A stretch of 38,632 bases of DNA, taken from Lachnospiraceae bacterium (GTDB taxonomy: Bacteria > Bacillota > Clostridia > Lachnospirales > Lachnospiraceae). The stretch spans positions 1-38,632 of the forward strand of contig JAFXTJ010000124.1 of NCBI GenBank assembly GCA_017535945.1, given 5' to 3'. Positions 16,211-25,337 of this stretch are shown one piece after another. The notes under the pieces are model-generated. The model was not told the origin of the DNA. It saw only the letters and a list, made by a program, of their open reading frames with translations, and searched no databases. Position 1 is the stretch's first letter; each line of letters begins with the position of its first letter. A program made the position numbers and the translations under genes.

Positions 16211-17368
16211 TCAGAACACCACCCTCTTCTGCACGAAATAGCTCACGAAGAAGAGGATCGCATCGATGACGACCTTGGCGGCCGTCTCATCGGCGCCGGG
16301 GAAGAGATGCATGAAGAGGGTCAGGCAGCCGCCGCTGGCAAGCATGATGCAGCAGGCGAGGAGCGCATAGGAGAAGAAGGTGCGCCCGGCGCGCTTCTTA
16401 CTTTTGAAGACGAAGATCCGGTTGACGGCATAGTTGTAACATGAGGACAGGACACGTGCGCAGACCGTTGCGGCAAGGAGCCGCCAGGCCGCGGACGGCA
16501 GAAGAGCCGCAAAGAGCCTAAACAGCAGGATGTCCACGACAAACGAGCTCACGGACGAGAACAGATAGCGTATGAAGTCGCCCAAAAGCACCCGGTAGAT
16601 CTTAAAGGAATCGGCAAAGGGATCAAAATGCGTGCTGTGATGCTCCGCGGAATCATAGATCGTGCGGATGGGGAGATCCCGCACCGGAAACCGGTCCTTG
16701 CAGGCCATCAGCATCTGTGTCTCGAATTCGAAGCGCTCGCCCGGCAGATCCAGGCATTCGCGCATCAGCGCAGCCGGGATCCCGCGCAGCCCGGTCTGGG
16801 TATCCTGTGTGGAGATTCCCGTCAGCAGCCGGAACACAAAGCGCGTGATCGTATTGCCGGTGCGGCTCTTCCACGGCACGTCCATTCCTTCAAAGGTACG
16901 GACGCCGAGGATCAGCGCATCCTCATTTTCCGTCAGGGCCTCTCCCACACGCAGGATATCCTCCGCATGATGCTGCCCGTCGGAATCCGCGGTGACGCAG
17001 CCGGCGAGATCCGGGAACTGCTCGAGCGCGTAAGCCATCGCAGTCTTCAGCGCACGGCCCTTTCCGCAGTTTTTCTCATGGCTCAGCAACATGATATACG
17101 GGGCGCCCCCATCACCTGCCGGACTCCGGTCAGCATGACACGAAGCATCTGTTGTCTCTGTTTGGATCGTATCACCGCCGGATCGCAGATCATATTTGTC
17201 TTTATATACCTGTACCGCCCGCTCAAAGATGTCCCGGTACGCGTCGCCGCTGCCGTCATCGATAAGAATGATCCGCTCCACGCCGTGTCCTGCAAGTTCT
17301 CCCATGAGCTGTACCAGCCGCTCATCCGGTTCGTAAGCCGGGATGATGAGTACCGTCCTACCGGTCAT
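16211..17368 (-). CDS. GT2 family glycosyltransferase fused to a GtrA-like membrane domain
   Basis: The first 240 residues are a family 2 glycosyltransferase of the DPM1/GtrB type: VLIIPAYEPDERL at the start, IILIDDGSGD for nucleotide binding, GKGRALKTAM, and TADSDGQHHAEDI as the metal-binding acidic motif. Residues about 250-385 form four membrane helices of a GtrA domain, including NYAVNRIFVFKSKK. Such proteins make and translocate polyprenyl-phosphate sugars used to decorate surface polymers or proteins. A low-complexity insert lies at about residues 60-90. The start overlaps the end of hemZ by 11 bp, which suggests translational coupling. It is the last gene of the trpB-apt-relA-MBL-hemZ series. 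A link to glycosylation of the neighbouring giant secreted protein is possible but only inferred. Confidence 0.9.
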   Translation of the reverse strand: MTGRTVLIIPAYEPDERLVQLMGELAGHGVERIILIDDGSGDAYRDIFERAVQVYKDKYDLRSGGDTIQTETTDASCHADRSPAGDGGAPYIMLLSHEKNCGKGRALKTAMAYALEQFPDLAGCVTADSDGQHHAEDILRVGEALTENEDALILGVRTFEGMDVPWKSRTGNTITRFVFRLLTGISTQDTQTGLRGIPAALMRECLDLPGERFEFETQMLMACKDRFPVRDLPIRTIYDSAEHHSTHFDPFADSFKIYRVLLGDFIRYLFSSVSSFVVDILLFRLFAALLPSAAWRLLAATVCARVLSSCYNYAVNRIFVFKSKKRAGRTFFSYALLACCIMLASGGCLTLFMHLFPGADETAAKVVIDAILFFVSYFVQKRVVF

Positions 17369-18965
17369 AGAGCGCCTCCTTGCGGGCGATCATCTCATCC
17401 ACCCGCTCCAGATACTGCGCAAGCTCCCGTACATTCTCCGCACGGGTCACGAGATCGCCCTGCACCCGTTTGGAGATGGCCCCGGCGCCGAGCGCCGCCA
17501 CGGAGTGCACATCCTCATTGGTCATGATATTGTAGAGTCCGTGAGCATTTCCGCGGGCGTAGCCCGTGTTCTCGAAATTGCCCGCGATATTCTTCTGTCT
17601 GTAGAGGTAATAGGGCCGGTACCCGCCGCGGCGTGCCCCGTCCAGCGCGCAGGCTGCCGCCGCATCGATATCGTCCGCCGTCGGATATTCCGCCCGGCCC
17701 GCGTCGATCAGCGCCTGCAGTCTGGATCCGCGCTTTACGGCGAGTGAATGGATCGTGAGATCGTCCGGTCCGAGCGCGAGCACCTGTTCCATCGTATCCG
17801 CGACGTCCGCTGCTTTTTCACCCGGCAGTCCCAGGATCAGATCCATATTGATGAGGAGATCCGTCCGCTCTCTTGCCATGGCATAGGCCCGGCGGACATC
17901 CTCCACGGTGTGTCTCCTGCCGATGAGATCGAGCGTCCGCTGCTGCATGGTCTGCGGATTGACTGAGATCCGGGTGGTCCCGTGCTCCGCGATCACCCGC
18001 AGTTTCTCTTCCGTCAGGGAATCAGGCCGTCCGGCTTCCACGGTAAATTCCCGGACGTTCTCCCAATCAAAGCGATCCCTTACCCTGGTGAGCAGTTGGT
18101 CCAGTTCCGCTGCGGAGAGTGCGGTCGGCGTCCCGCCGCCGATGTAGACCGTCTGCAGCTTCTCTCCCGCAAAATACGCCCCCGCCCAGTCGATCTCCTT
18201 AAAAAGTGCTTCCAGATATGGCCCCGTCATCCCGGCATTGCCGGCGAGCGCATAGGAGGGAAAGGAGCAATACAGGCAGGTCGTCGGGCAAAACGGGATC
18301 CCGATGTAAAGGCTGTAGCCGGCGTGGTAGTCCGTCTCGGCGAGGATCTCCCCCTGTCTGTGAGCGATATCCAGCGCGAGCCTCCTCTTTTCTTCCGATA
18401 CGAAATAGGTATCACCAAGTTCGGTCAGGATCTCTTCGTCAGACCTCCCCGCATCCATCAGGACCGCCGGGATATGTACCGGGCGGATCCCGGTGAGGGA
18501 GCCCCAGGGGAGATCCCGTCCGGTCTCTTTGCGGAGCAGTTCATAGAGTGTGCGCTTCAGGGCATTCTTCCCGTTGTAGAGCCGGTCGCCCGAATCATCA
18601 AATACCGGCTGTGCGTCGATACTGGACACACGGCCTTCTCCTGCGGGGATCTGACAGGCAGTCCTGAGCGTAAGCTCTCCCGCAACATCTGACAGCGTCA
18701 CACAGATCACACCTGCCTCTTCCCGCAGATCGATCGCAAGCCGCAGAATTACAGGCTCAGCACTATTCCGATTTCCCTTCCGTGTTTTTTCTCCAACCGG
18801 ATCGGTCTTCCCAATGCTGTCCGCATCGTCCGGAACAAACCGTTCTGTCCCGGCCGCACCCGCCTCCTCCGCGCGCACGCGCACCTCCTCCCCGGGGTAA
18901 AAAGCCTGCACCAGGGAATGGATGTCATAGATGTATTTCTCTTTGCTGACGGAGATGTCGATCAT
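17358..18965 (-). CDS. hemZ: HemZ-type radical SAM protein (coproporphyrinogen III dehydrogenase-like)
   Basis: The 535-residue protein has the radical SAM signature C226-x3-C230-x2-C233 in PFCPTTCLYCSFPSY, the GGGTPT SAM-binding motif, and the HemN/HemZ-like order of motifs (TRISVNPQTM, LILGLPGE). HemZ proteins are annotated as oxygen-independent coproporphyrinogen dehydrogenases, but in many Clostridia heme synthesis is absent, so related roles such as heme handling are possible. The N-terminal domain at about residues 1-130 is typical of HemZ (YDIHSLVQAFYPGEEV). A charged low-complexity insert at about residues 31-70 is unusual. It follows the metallo-hydrolase gene at 15 bp. The upstream sequence is a poor ribosome binding site, consistent with coupling or reinitiation. 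Confidence 0.9.
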   Translation of the reverse strand: MIDISVSKEKYIYDIHSLVQAFYPGEEVRVRAEEAGAAGTERFVPDDADSIGKTDPVGEKTRKGNRNSAEPVILRLAIDLREEAGVICVTLSDVAGELTLRTACQIPAGEGRVSSIDAQPVFDDSGDRLYNGKNALKRTLYELLRKETGRDLPWGSLTGIRPVHIPAVLMDAGRSDEEILTELGDTYFVSEEKRRLALDIAHRQGEILAETDYHAGYSLYIGIPFCPTTCLYCSFPSYALAGNAGMTGPYLEALFKEIDWAGAYFAGEKLQTVYIGGGTPTALSAAELDQLLTRVRDRFDWENVREFTVEAGRPDSLTEEKLRVIAEHGTTRISVNPQTMQQRTLDLIGRRHTVEDVRRAYAMARERTDLLINMDLILGLPGEKAADVADTMEQVLALGPDDLTIHSLAVKRGSRLQALIDAGRAEYPTADDIDAAAACALDGARRGGYRPYYLYRQKNIAGNFENTGYARGNAHGLYNIMTNEDVHSVAALGAGAISKRVQGDLVTRAENVRELAQYLERVDEMIARKEALYDR

Positions 18966-18980
18966 GAAGAAGGAAGGTTT

Positions 18981-19676
18981 CTACAGAAACGGATTATGCT
19001 GTTTTTCATAGCCGATCACGGTCTCTTCGCCGTGGCCGGGGAGAACGATCGTGTCGTCCGGCAGGACAAAAAGCCGTTCCTTAACGGAGCGGGCCAGCGT
19101 CGCACTGCTCCCGGTGGGGAGGTTGCATCTGCCGACGCTCGTGCAGAATAGGGTGTCGCCGCTGATCAGGACTCCGTCCTCTTTAAAATAGTAGCAGCTG
19201 CTCCCGGCGGTATGCCCGGGGGTATAGATGACTTCACAGGTGAGATCTCCCATCGTGATCCGCTCCCCGTCCGCGAGCAGGACATCCGGATGCACGGTCT
19301 CTCCCGCGCCGCCCATGGAAGCGGAGCAGTTGAGCTCCGGGTCTTCACACAGAGGTCTCTCCGGTTCCGGACACAGGACCGGGATCCGGATCCCGTCTTC
19401 TCCGGCGCGTTTCAGGATCCCGGCGATCCCGCCGATGTGATCGAAATGGGCATGTGTGAGGAGGATCTTATCGATCCGGATGTGCTTGTCCTTCAGCGCA
19501 TCGTAGAGTTCCTCCCCGTGATCCCCGGGATCGACGACGAGTGCAGGGATCTCTTTCTCATCGTCCGCTCCTGGATCCGCAAAGACACAATAGCAGTTGG
19601 TCTGCACCGGGCCCAGGACATAGGCGCCGAACATGGTGCCTTTTTTTCCGGTTGTGCCCCGTATCCCTCTGCTCAT
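18981..19676 (-). CDS. Metallo-beta-lactamase fold hydrolase (glyoxalase II-like)
   Basis: The 231-residue protein has the metal-binding motif HAHFDH at residues 75-80 (THAHFDHIGG), a second histidine in YTPGHTAGSSCYY, an aspartate in LISGDTLF, and the final histidine in VLPGHGEET. This is the arrangement of YqgX/GloB-like enzymes that hydrolyse thioesters, although the true substrate in Firmicutes relA clusters is unknown. The ATG at 19676 overlaps the relA stop codon (ATGA), so translation is coupled. MFGAYVL at residue 15 is an alternative start closer to the usual family start. Its place between relA and hemZ is conserved in Clostridia. Confidence 0.93.
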   Translation of the reverse strand: MSRGIRGTTGKKGTMFGAYVLGPVQTNCYCVFADPGADDEKEIPALVVDPGDHGEELYDALKDKHIRIDKILLTHAHFDHIGGIAGILKRAGEDGIRIPVLCPEPERPLCEDPELNCSASMGGAGETVHPDVLLADGERITMGDLTCEVIYTPGHTAGSSCYYFKEDGVLISGDTLFCTSVGRCNLPTGSSATLARSVKERLFVLPDDTIVLPGHGEETVIGYEKQHNPFL

Positions 19677-21958
19677 CCGCCGCTCGTCCTCTCCACGTCG
19701 ATGACATTGGGAACCTGGCGGATCTTCTCCGTGACGCTTAAAAGTTCGTCCCGGTTGGTCACCTGGAAGGACATCTCGAGCGTTGCCAGCCCCTGTCTGC
19801 TGATCCGTGTATGCATCGTGAGGATGCTGATCCCGCGCTCCGTGAACATGCGCGAGATATCGTTCAGCAGTCCCGCGCGGTCATTGGCGTAGATCTTGAT
19901 ATCGGCAACATACTTCTCATCGTCGTTCTCACCGATCTCCCACTCCGCTTCGATGAGCCTCGTGCGGTCCTCTCTGGTCATGGTGCGGATATTGATGCAG
20001 TCCCTGCGGTGGATCGTGACGCCGCGCCCTCTGGTCACAAAGCCCACGATATCGTCACCCGGTACCGGGTTGCAGCACTTGGAAAAACGAACCGCCACGT
20101 CGTGGACACCTTTGACGAGGATTGCGTTGCCCGACTGGGAAATGCGCGGGACGACCCCCTCCGCAACGGCAGCCAGCACCTCCTCATCCGTGAGATCCTG
20201 TCTGTGCTGTTTGTTGGAAAGCTCCAGCAGCTTGTTGATGATCTGGCCTTCCTTGAGCCCGCCGTGTCCGACGGCAGCCAGCACCGAATCCCAGTCATGG
20301 AAGCCGTAGCGCTTCACGATGAGATCCTGGAACTCCCCTTTGTTGATCTCCGCGGGATCGACGCCCTTGGTACGGCAGAAGGAAAGCAGCAGTTCCTTGC
20401 CGTGCTGGATGTTCTCGTCCTTTAACTCCCTGCGGAAGAACTGGTTGATCTTGTTGCGCGCCGAGGTGCTCTGCGCGATGGAGAGCCAGTCACGGCTCGG
20501 ACCGGGCGAATTGGGGCTTGTGAGCACCTCCACTCGGTCGCCGTTCTGGATCTTGTAATCGATGGGAACGAGCTTGCCGTTGACCTTGGCCCCGATCATC
20601 TGGTCGCCGACCCGGCTGTGCACCGCATAGGCGAAATCGATCGGGGTGGAGCCGGCCGGGAGATTCTTGACCTCCCCCTTGGGCGTGAAACAGTAGACAT
20701 CGTCGGAGAACAGATTCAGGTCACTCTTCAGGAGGTTCATGAACTCCTGATTATCGCTCATCTCCTGTTGCCACTCCAGGATCTGCCGGAGCCAGGTGAG
20801 CTTGGCTTCTTCTCTGTCCACGCCGTCCGCGGCCTTCTCCGAGGTCCCGGTCTCCTTGTAGCGCCAGTGTGCGGCGATACCGTATTCGGCGGCACGGTGC
20901 ATGTCACTCGTGCGGATCTGGATCTCGAACGGCATGCCCAGCGGTCCCATTAACGTCGTATGCAGCGACTGATAGTTGTTCGCCTTGGGCATCGCGATGT
21001 AATCCTTGAACCGTCCGGGGATCGGCTTGTACATCTCATGGATGATGCCGAGCGCCGCATAGCAGTCCTTGACGCTGTCCACGATGATGCGGACAGCGAA
21101 GAGATCATAGATCTGGTCCAGGCTCTTGCCCTGATTGCGCATCTTTTTATAGATGCTGAAATAGTGCTTCACGCGCCCGTCGACACTCCCGCGGATCCCC
21201 GCGGCGGCGATATGTCTGCGCACATCCTCCACGATCTCAAAGACGTAGTTCTCCCGCTCATGCTTGCGGGCCTCCACCTTTTCCACGAGATCCGCATAGA
21301 CGTCGGGCTTTAAGTATTTCAGGGAGAGATCGTCGAGTTCGACCTTGATACGGGAGATCCCCAGCCGCTCCGCGATCGGAGAATAGATGTCAAGTGTTTC
21401 CTGTGCGATGCGCCGCTGGCTTTCGGAAGACTGGTATTTCAGCGTGCGCATATTATGGAGACGATCGGCCAGCTTGATGAGGATGACGCGGATGTCCTTG
21501 GCCATGGCGAGAAACATCTTGCGCAGGTTCGTGCCCTGCACCTCGAGCTGGGCCGCCGTCTTGTCGCTGTAGTGATTGGCCAGATGGAGACTGGTCAGCT
21601 TGGTGACACCGTCCACCAGACCCGCCACATCGCTGCCAAAGGCTCTGGCGATCTGTTCGGTCGTCATCACGGTATCTTCGACCACATCGTGGAGAAGACC
21701 CGCGATGATCGTCTCCTTATCCAGTTCCAGATCGGCGAGGATGATGGCGACGCACAGCGGATGGATCACATAGGGTTCACCGGATTTGCGCACCTGGTCA
21801 CGGTGCGCGTCATAAGCGGTCTGATAGGCCTTTTCGATCAGCGAGGTATCATCGGAGGGATGGTATTTTTGCACGCGCAGGATGAGGTCCGAATACAGTT
21901 TCTCCGGACTCTGGAACTCCTGTATCTGATCGATCACTCTGCTGTCGAAGCCGGCCAT
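19673..21958 (-). CDS. relA: Bifunctional (p)ppGpp synthetase/hydrolase RelA/SpoT (Rel)
   Basis: Rel makes and degrades the alarmone (p)ppGpp in response to amino acid starvation. All domains of the long family are present in 761 residues. The HD hydrolase domain (about 45-200) keeps HPLCVAIILADLELD and LLHDVVEDT. The synthetase domain (about 240-350) has KHYFSIYKKM, DLFAVRIIV and NNYQSLHTTL. The TGS domain (about 400-460) has VYCFTPKGEVKNLPAGSTPI. The C-terminal ACT domain (about 685-761) has IKIYANDRAGLLNDISRMF. Both catalytic halves look intact. A strong AAAAGGAGCGGG site precedes the ATG at 21958. It follows apt at 32 bp and overlaps the metallo-hydrolase gene by 4 bp. Confidence 0.98.
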   Translation of the reverse strand: MAGFDSRVIDQIQEFQSPEKLYSDLILRVQKYHPSDDTSLIEKAYQTAYDAHRDQVRKSGEPYVIHPLCVAIILADLELDKETIIAGLLHDVVEDTVMTTEQIARAFGSDVAGLVDGVTKLTSLHLANHYSDKTAAQLEVQGTNLRKMFLAMAKDIRVILIKLADRLHNMRTLKYQSSESQRRIAQETLDIYSPIAERLGISRIKVELDDLSLKYLKPDVYADLVEKVEARKHERENYVFEIVEDVRRHIAAAGIRGSVDGRVKHYFSIYKKMRNQGKSLDQIYDLFAVRIIVDSVKDCYAALGIIHEMYKPIPGRFKDYIAMPKANNYQSLHTTLMGPLGMPFEIQIRTSDMHRAAEYGIAAHWRYKETGTSEKAADGVDREEAKLTWLRQILEWQQEMSDNQEFMNLLKSDLNLFSDDVYCFTPKGEVKNLPAGSTPIDFAYAVHSRVGDQMIGAKVNGKLVPIDYKIQNGDRVEVLTSPNSPGPSRDWLSIAQSTSARNKINQFFRRELKDENIQHGKELLLSFCRTKGVDPAEINKGEFQDLIVKRYGFHDWDSVLAAVGHGGLKEGQIINKLLELSNKQHRQDLTDEEVLAAVAEGVVPRISQSGNAILVKGVHDVAVRFSKCCNPVPGDDIVGFVTRGRGVTIHRRDCINIRTMTREDRTRLIEAEWEIGENDDEKYVADIKIYANDRAGLLNDISRMFTERGISILTMHTRISRQGLATLEMSFQVTNRDELLSVTEKIRQVPNVIDVERTSGG

Positions 21959-21990
21959 CCCGCTCCTTTTCCTCCGGTAACCGCTCCCGG

Positions 21991-22515
21991 TTACTTCCCT
22001 TCATAGGCGAGAGCACTGTCGAGGCGGTAGCCCTTCAGGAACTCTCTGCCGTTCAGGCCTTTCAGTTCCATCAGTACGAGGACACCGGCCACGACGCCTC
22101 CGCACTGCTCCACGAGGTCGATCATGGCTTTGATAGTGCCGCCGGTCGCGATCAGATCATCCACGATGAGCACGCGCTGTCCGGGCTTGATCGCGTCCTT
22201 GTGCATCTCGATGGTCGCCGTGCCGTATTCCAGCGCGTAGCTCGCTTCCACCGTCTCGCAGGGGAGCTTCCCCTTCTTACGTATGAGAACAAAGGACTTA
22301 TGCTTGTTGTAGGCGATGACCGTGCCGAAGATAAAGCCTCTGGCCTCCGCTCCGGCCACCACATCGTAGTCCAGATCATCCACCAGCGCCTGCATGGAGT
22401 CCACGGCGAGCTTCAGTCCGTCGGGATCCTGCACCACGGTGGTCACATCGCGGAACATGATGCCGGGCTTGGGGAAATCCGGTATGGTGCGCACATAATC
22501 CTTGAGTTCTTTCAT
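21991..22515 (-). CDS. apt: Adenine phosphoribosyltransferase
   Basis: Apt salvages adenine by converting it with PRPP to AMP. The 174-residue protein has the standard length and begins MKELKDYVRTIPDFPKPGI, followed by FRDVTTV, all typical of Apt. The PRPP-binding loop is VLIVDDLIATGGTIKA at about residues 115-130, and AGAEARGFIFG at 54-64 binds the base. An AAAGAGGACAAC ribosome binding site precedes the ATG. The apt-relA pair is a widely conserved order in Firmicutes. It follows trpB by 42 bp. Confidence 0.97.
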   Translation of the reverse strand: MKELKDYVRTIPDFPKPGIMFRDVTTVVQDPDGLKLAVDSMQALVDDLDYDVVAGAEARGFIFGTVIAYNKHKSFVLIRKKGKLPCETVEASYALEYGTATIEMHKDAIKPGQRVLIVDDLIATGGTIKAMIDLVEQCGGVVAGVLVLMELKGLNGREFLKGYRLDSALAYEGK

Positions 22516-22557
22516 GATGTTGTCCTCTTTCTTTCTGTGGTCTTAACGCGCAGGATC

Positions 22558-23931
22558 TCAGCCGATCTGCGGGAGTTTATCCAGGCTCTTTGCCAGTTCC
22601 TCATCCGTCGGCAGATAATCCTCCATCTGCCCGTCGTGGAACTTCTCATAGGCGACCATGTCGAAGTAGCCGGTACCGGTGAGGCCGAAAACAATGGTCT
22701 TCTCCTCTCCCGTCTCCTTGCACTTGAGTGCCTCGTTGATCGCGACGCGGATCGCGTGCGAGCTCTCCGGAGCCGGGAGGATCCCCTCGACGCGGGCGAA
22801 TTCCTCAGCCGCTGCGAAGACATCGGTCTGCTTCACGGAGGTCGCTTCCATGTAGCCCTGATCGTAGAGCTCCGAGAGCGTGCTGCTCATGCCGTGATAG
22901 CGCAGGCCGCCGGCATGGTTGGGGGCCGGGATGTAGTCGCAGCCCAGCGTGTACATCTTGGCGAGCGGGCACACACGGCCGGTATCGCAGAAATCGTAAG
23001 CGTATTTTCCTCTGGTGAAGGACGGGCAGGAAGACGGCTCGACCGCGATGATCCGGTAATCCGCTTCGCCGCGCAGCTTCTCTCCCATGAAAGGTGCGAT
23101 CAGTCCGCCCAGATTGGAACCGCCGCCGGCGCAGCCGATGATGATATCGGGCCTGATGCCGTACTTATCGAGCGCCGCCTTGGTCTCGAGGCCGATCACG
23201 GACTGGTGCAGGAGCACCTGGTTTAAGACGCTCCCCAGCACATAACGGTAACCCTCGGTGCCGACGGCGACATCCACCGCTTCGGAGATCGCACAGCCCA
23301 GACTCCCCGTGGTGCCGGGATGCTCGGACAGGATCTTTTTGCCGATCTGCGTGGTCTCGGAGGGACTGGGGGTCACACTCGCACCATAGGTGCGCATGAC
23401 TTCGCGGCGGAAAGGCTTCTGCTCATAGGAAACCTTGACCATGAAGACCTTGCAGTCCAGTCCGAAGAACGCGCATGCCATGGACAGAGCCGTGCCCCAC
23501 TGGCCGGCGCCGGTCTCCGTCGTGACGCCCTTCAGGCCCTGCTTTTTCGCATAATAGGCCTGGGCGATCGCGGAATTGAGCTTATGGCTGCCGCTGGTGT
23601 TATTGCCTTCGAACTTATAGTAGATCTTCGCGGGCGTATCCAGCTTCTTCTCGAGAAAATAGGCGCGTACGAGCGGTGACGGACGGTACATCTTGTAGAA
23701 ATCGAGGATCTCCTGCGGGATGGCGATATGGGCATCGTCATTGTTGAGCTCCTGCTTCACGAGCTCCGAGCAGAAGACGGCCTCCAGTTCCTCCGCCTTC
23801 ATCGGCTGACCCGTGCCGGGATTTAAGAGCGGTGCGGGCTTCTTCTTCATGTCCGCACGCATATTGTACCAGCTGGTAGGCAGTTCCGATTCGTCGAGAT
23901 AGATCTTATACGGTATTTCAGCGGTCCCCAT
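22558..23931 (-). CDS. trpB: Tryptophan synthase beta-like protein, TrpB2 type
   Basis: This PLP enzyme joins indole and serine to make tryptophan, or in the TrpB2 group may recycle indole or act with serine alone. The 456-residue length and the N-terminal extension (IPYKIYLDESELPTSWYNM) are typical of TrpB2 rather than of TrpB1 that pairs with TrpA. The PLP lysine is K117 in EGNNTSGSHKLNSA. The phosphate-binding loop is GCAGGGSNLGG. The start at 23931 (MGTAEIPYK) has a GGAAGGAGAATGTT ribosome site; the in-frame ATG nine codons upstream is not supported. No trpA is adjacent, which fits TrpB2. A promoter candidate is upstream, and the gene heads the apt-relA series. Confidence 0.95.
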   Translation of the reverse strand: MGTAEIPYKIYLDESELPTSWYNMRADMKKKPAPLLNPGTGQPMKAEELEAVFCSELVKQELNNDDAHIAIPQEILDFYKMYRPSPLVRAYFLEKKLDTPAKIYYKFEGNNTSGSHKLNSAIAQAYYAKKQGLKGVTTETGAGQWGTALSMACAFFGLDCKVFMVKVSYEQKPFRREVMRTYGASVTPSPSETTQIGKKILSEHPGTTGSLGCAISEAVDVAVGTEGYRYVLGSVLNQVLLHQSVIGLETKAALDKYGIRPDIIIGCAGGGSNLGGLIAPFMGEKLRGEADYRIIAVEPSSCPSFTRGKYAYDFCDTGRVCPLAKMYTLGCDYIPAPNHAGGLRYHGMSSTLSELYDQGYMEATSVKQTDVFAAAEEFARVEGILPAPESSHAIRVAINEALKCKETGEEKTIVFGLTGTGYFDMVAYEKFHDGQMEDYLPTDEELAKSLDKLPQIG

Positions 23932-23980
23932 AACATTCTCCTTCCTCTGTAACGACATACAACAGATAAAAACAGGAAAT

Positions 23981-24009
23981 ATTTTAGCACATCCTGTTCC
24001 CGATGAAAA
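23981..24009 (-). promoter_or_regulatory. Promoter candidate for trpB with flanking inverted repeat
   Basis: On the minus strand TGC plus TAAAAT (23986-23981) is an extended -10 box, with a weak -35 TTTTCA (24009-24004) at 17 bases. AACAGGA (23971-23977) and TCCTGTT (23992-23998) form 7-bp inverted arms around the -10 box and could be an operator or a transcript hairpin. It lies about 50 bp before the trpB start. Confidence 0.45.
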
Positions 24010-24027
24010 GAGCCAACTCCCGCGGTG

Positions 24028-25224
24028 TCATTTTACGAGAAAGACAGTGGCGGGCACGATCCGGACCCCCAGACGGTCCGCGATCAGTTCCATGTAGGTC
24101 CTGCCCTGATCGGCCGGGTCGAAGTCCACGTCCTTTACGGCGGCATACATGGGATTCTCCGTCGTGATCAGTTCGCAGACCTGGTTGTGCTGCAGCCATT
24201 CAAAGGCCATATCCTGCGCACTGCGAAACGAGGCTTTATCACTTCCGTGAACGGGATGCTCGCTGATGAGCGCATCGCAGATGACCCGCATGTCCCTCGT
24301 GGAGAGGATCCCGCAGGAATCGATGATCTTCCAGTGATCCTTTGTATACACCGCCGAATACTCCTGATCTCCGCAGGAAAAGGTGTATTTCCCCTCCTCC
24401 GCGCCCTTTGTGAGCGGGATCTCGAAATCTTCGATCAGGCCGGCATCGGTATGCAACGGCACGGGATCCCAGCCGTAATCTTTATAGGAAAAGACCGCGA
24501 GGCCGTTTTTCAGGACATAATCCTCCACCGTATGTCTGCGGATCGTTTCCCGCAGATCCTGATCGCCTGTGATCTTCGTGAAGATCTCATAATGATCCCC
24601 GAAGATCCTTTTTGCACTGGGGGTGTAATCCGAGCCGTCCCCGACGACATCCATGGAAACCGCCGTAAAGACGTCCCCCTCCGACTTCAGATGGATGCAG
24701 CCGGGATAGCTGCCGCCGGAGGCACAGAAAAGCGTATCATTTTCATAATTATAATTAAGGATCCAGAAATCACCGTAGATGCGGATATCCGCCGGATCGT
24801 CCGTTTCGGCGGCGGCGATCAGCACAACGGGGATCGATACATTGCTCTGCGGATACTGCCCGCTGTATGTGTCGACAATATAGCGGTGCACCTCCGCAAG
24901 GAGCGGATCCGTCCCGGTGTATTCATACGGTACGATATAATCCGCATAGACCGGCTGATAATCCGCTTCTTCGAGTATACCGTTGTCGGTACTGTCCGTA
25001 TCTGAAGCCGCTTCAACTGCATCCGCCTCCTCCGCGGCCGGTTCCGCGGTCTCTGCGGCAGTCTCCGGTGCGTCAGATCCGGTCGCCGGTTCCGGTTTGG
25101 CCTGTGTGATCTCCTGCTGAGCAGGCATGTCCGGCGCAGCCGGTATGGTCGGTGTCTTTGTCCCGCAGGCCGCGAGCACAAACATCAAGATCATGCCGGC
25201 GGGTATCAATGATCTCTTCCCCAT
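24028..25224 (-). CDS. Hypothetical lipoprotein with acidic Ala/Glu-rich linker
   Basis: The 398-residue protein begins with a signal peptide and a lipobox, FVLAACGTK, with Cys20 as the lipidated residue, so it should be anchored to the outer face of the membrane. Residues about 25-85 are a low-complexity linker rich in Ala, Glu, Pro and Thr. The remainder is a folded region with alternating Trp/Tyr-rich strands (GDFWILNYNYENDTLF), which I do not recognise as a known enzyme family. A GAGGAGAGGAAAG ribosome site precedes the ATG and a TTGACA promoter is present upstream. It precedes trpB, but the trpB promoter and the different nature of the product suggest an independent unit. The function is unknown. 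Confidence 0.85.
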   Translation of the reverse strand: MGKRSLIPAGMILMFVLAACGTKTPTIPAAPDMPAQQEITQAKPEPATGSDAPETAAETAEPAAEEADAVEAASDTDSTDNGILEEADYQPVYADYIVPYEYTGTDPLLAEVHRYIVDTYSGQYPQSNVSIPVVLIAAAETDDPADIRIYGDFWILNYNYENDTLFCASGGSYPGCIHLKSEGDVFTAVSMDVVGDGSDYTPSAKRIFGDHYEIFTKITGDQDLRETIRRHTVEDYVLKNGLAVFSYKDYGWDPVPLHTDAGLIEDFEIPLTKGAEEGKYTFSCGDQEYSAVYTKDHWKIIDSCGILSTRDMRVICDALISEHPVHGSDKASFRSAQDMAFEWLQHNQVCELITTENPMYAAVKDVDFDPADQGRTYMELIADRLGVRIVPATVFLVK

Positions 25225-25265
25225 CTTTCCTCTCCTCTTTCAACCGATCCCTGAAGAATGTACCT

Positions 25266-25294
25266 ATTCTGAACCCCGCCCGTCGTCTTGTCAA
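25266..25294 (-). promoter_or_regulatory. Sigma-A-type promoter of the lipoprotein gene
   Basis: On the minus strand TTGACA (25294-25289), 17 bases and CAGAAT (25271-25266) form a good promoter about 40 bp before the lipoprotein start. Confidence 0.55.
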
Positions 25295-25337
25295 CTCCGC
25301 CGACAGTCCCTTGACTCTGTCCCCGTTGGCCATTATT

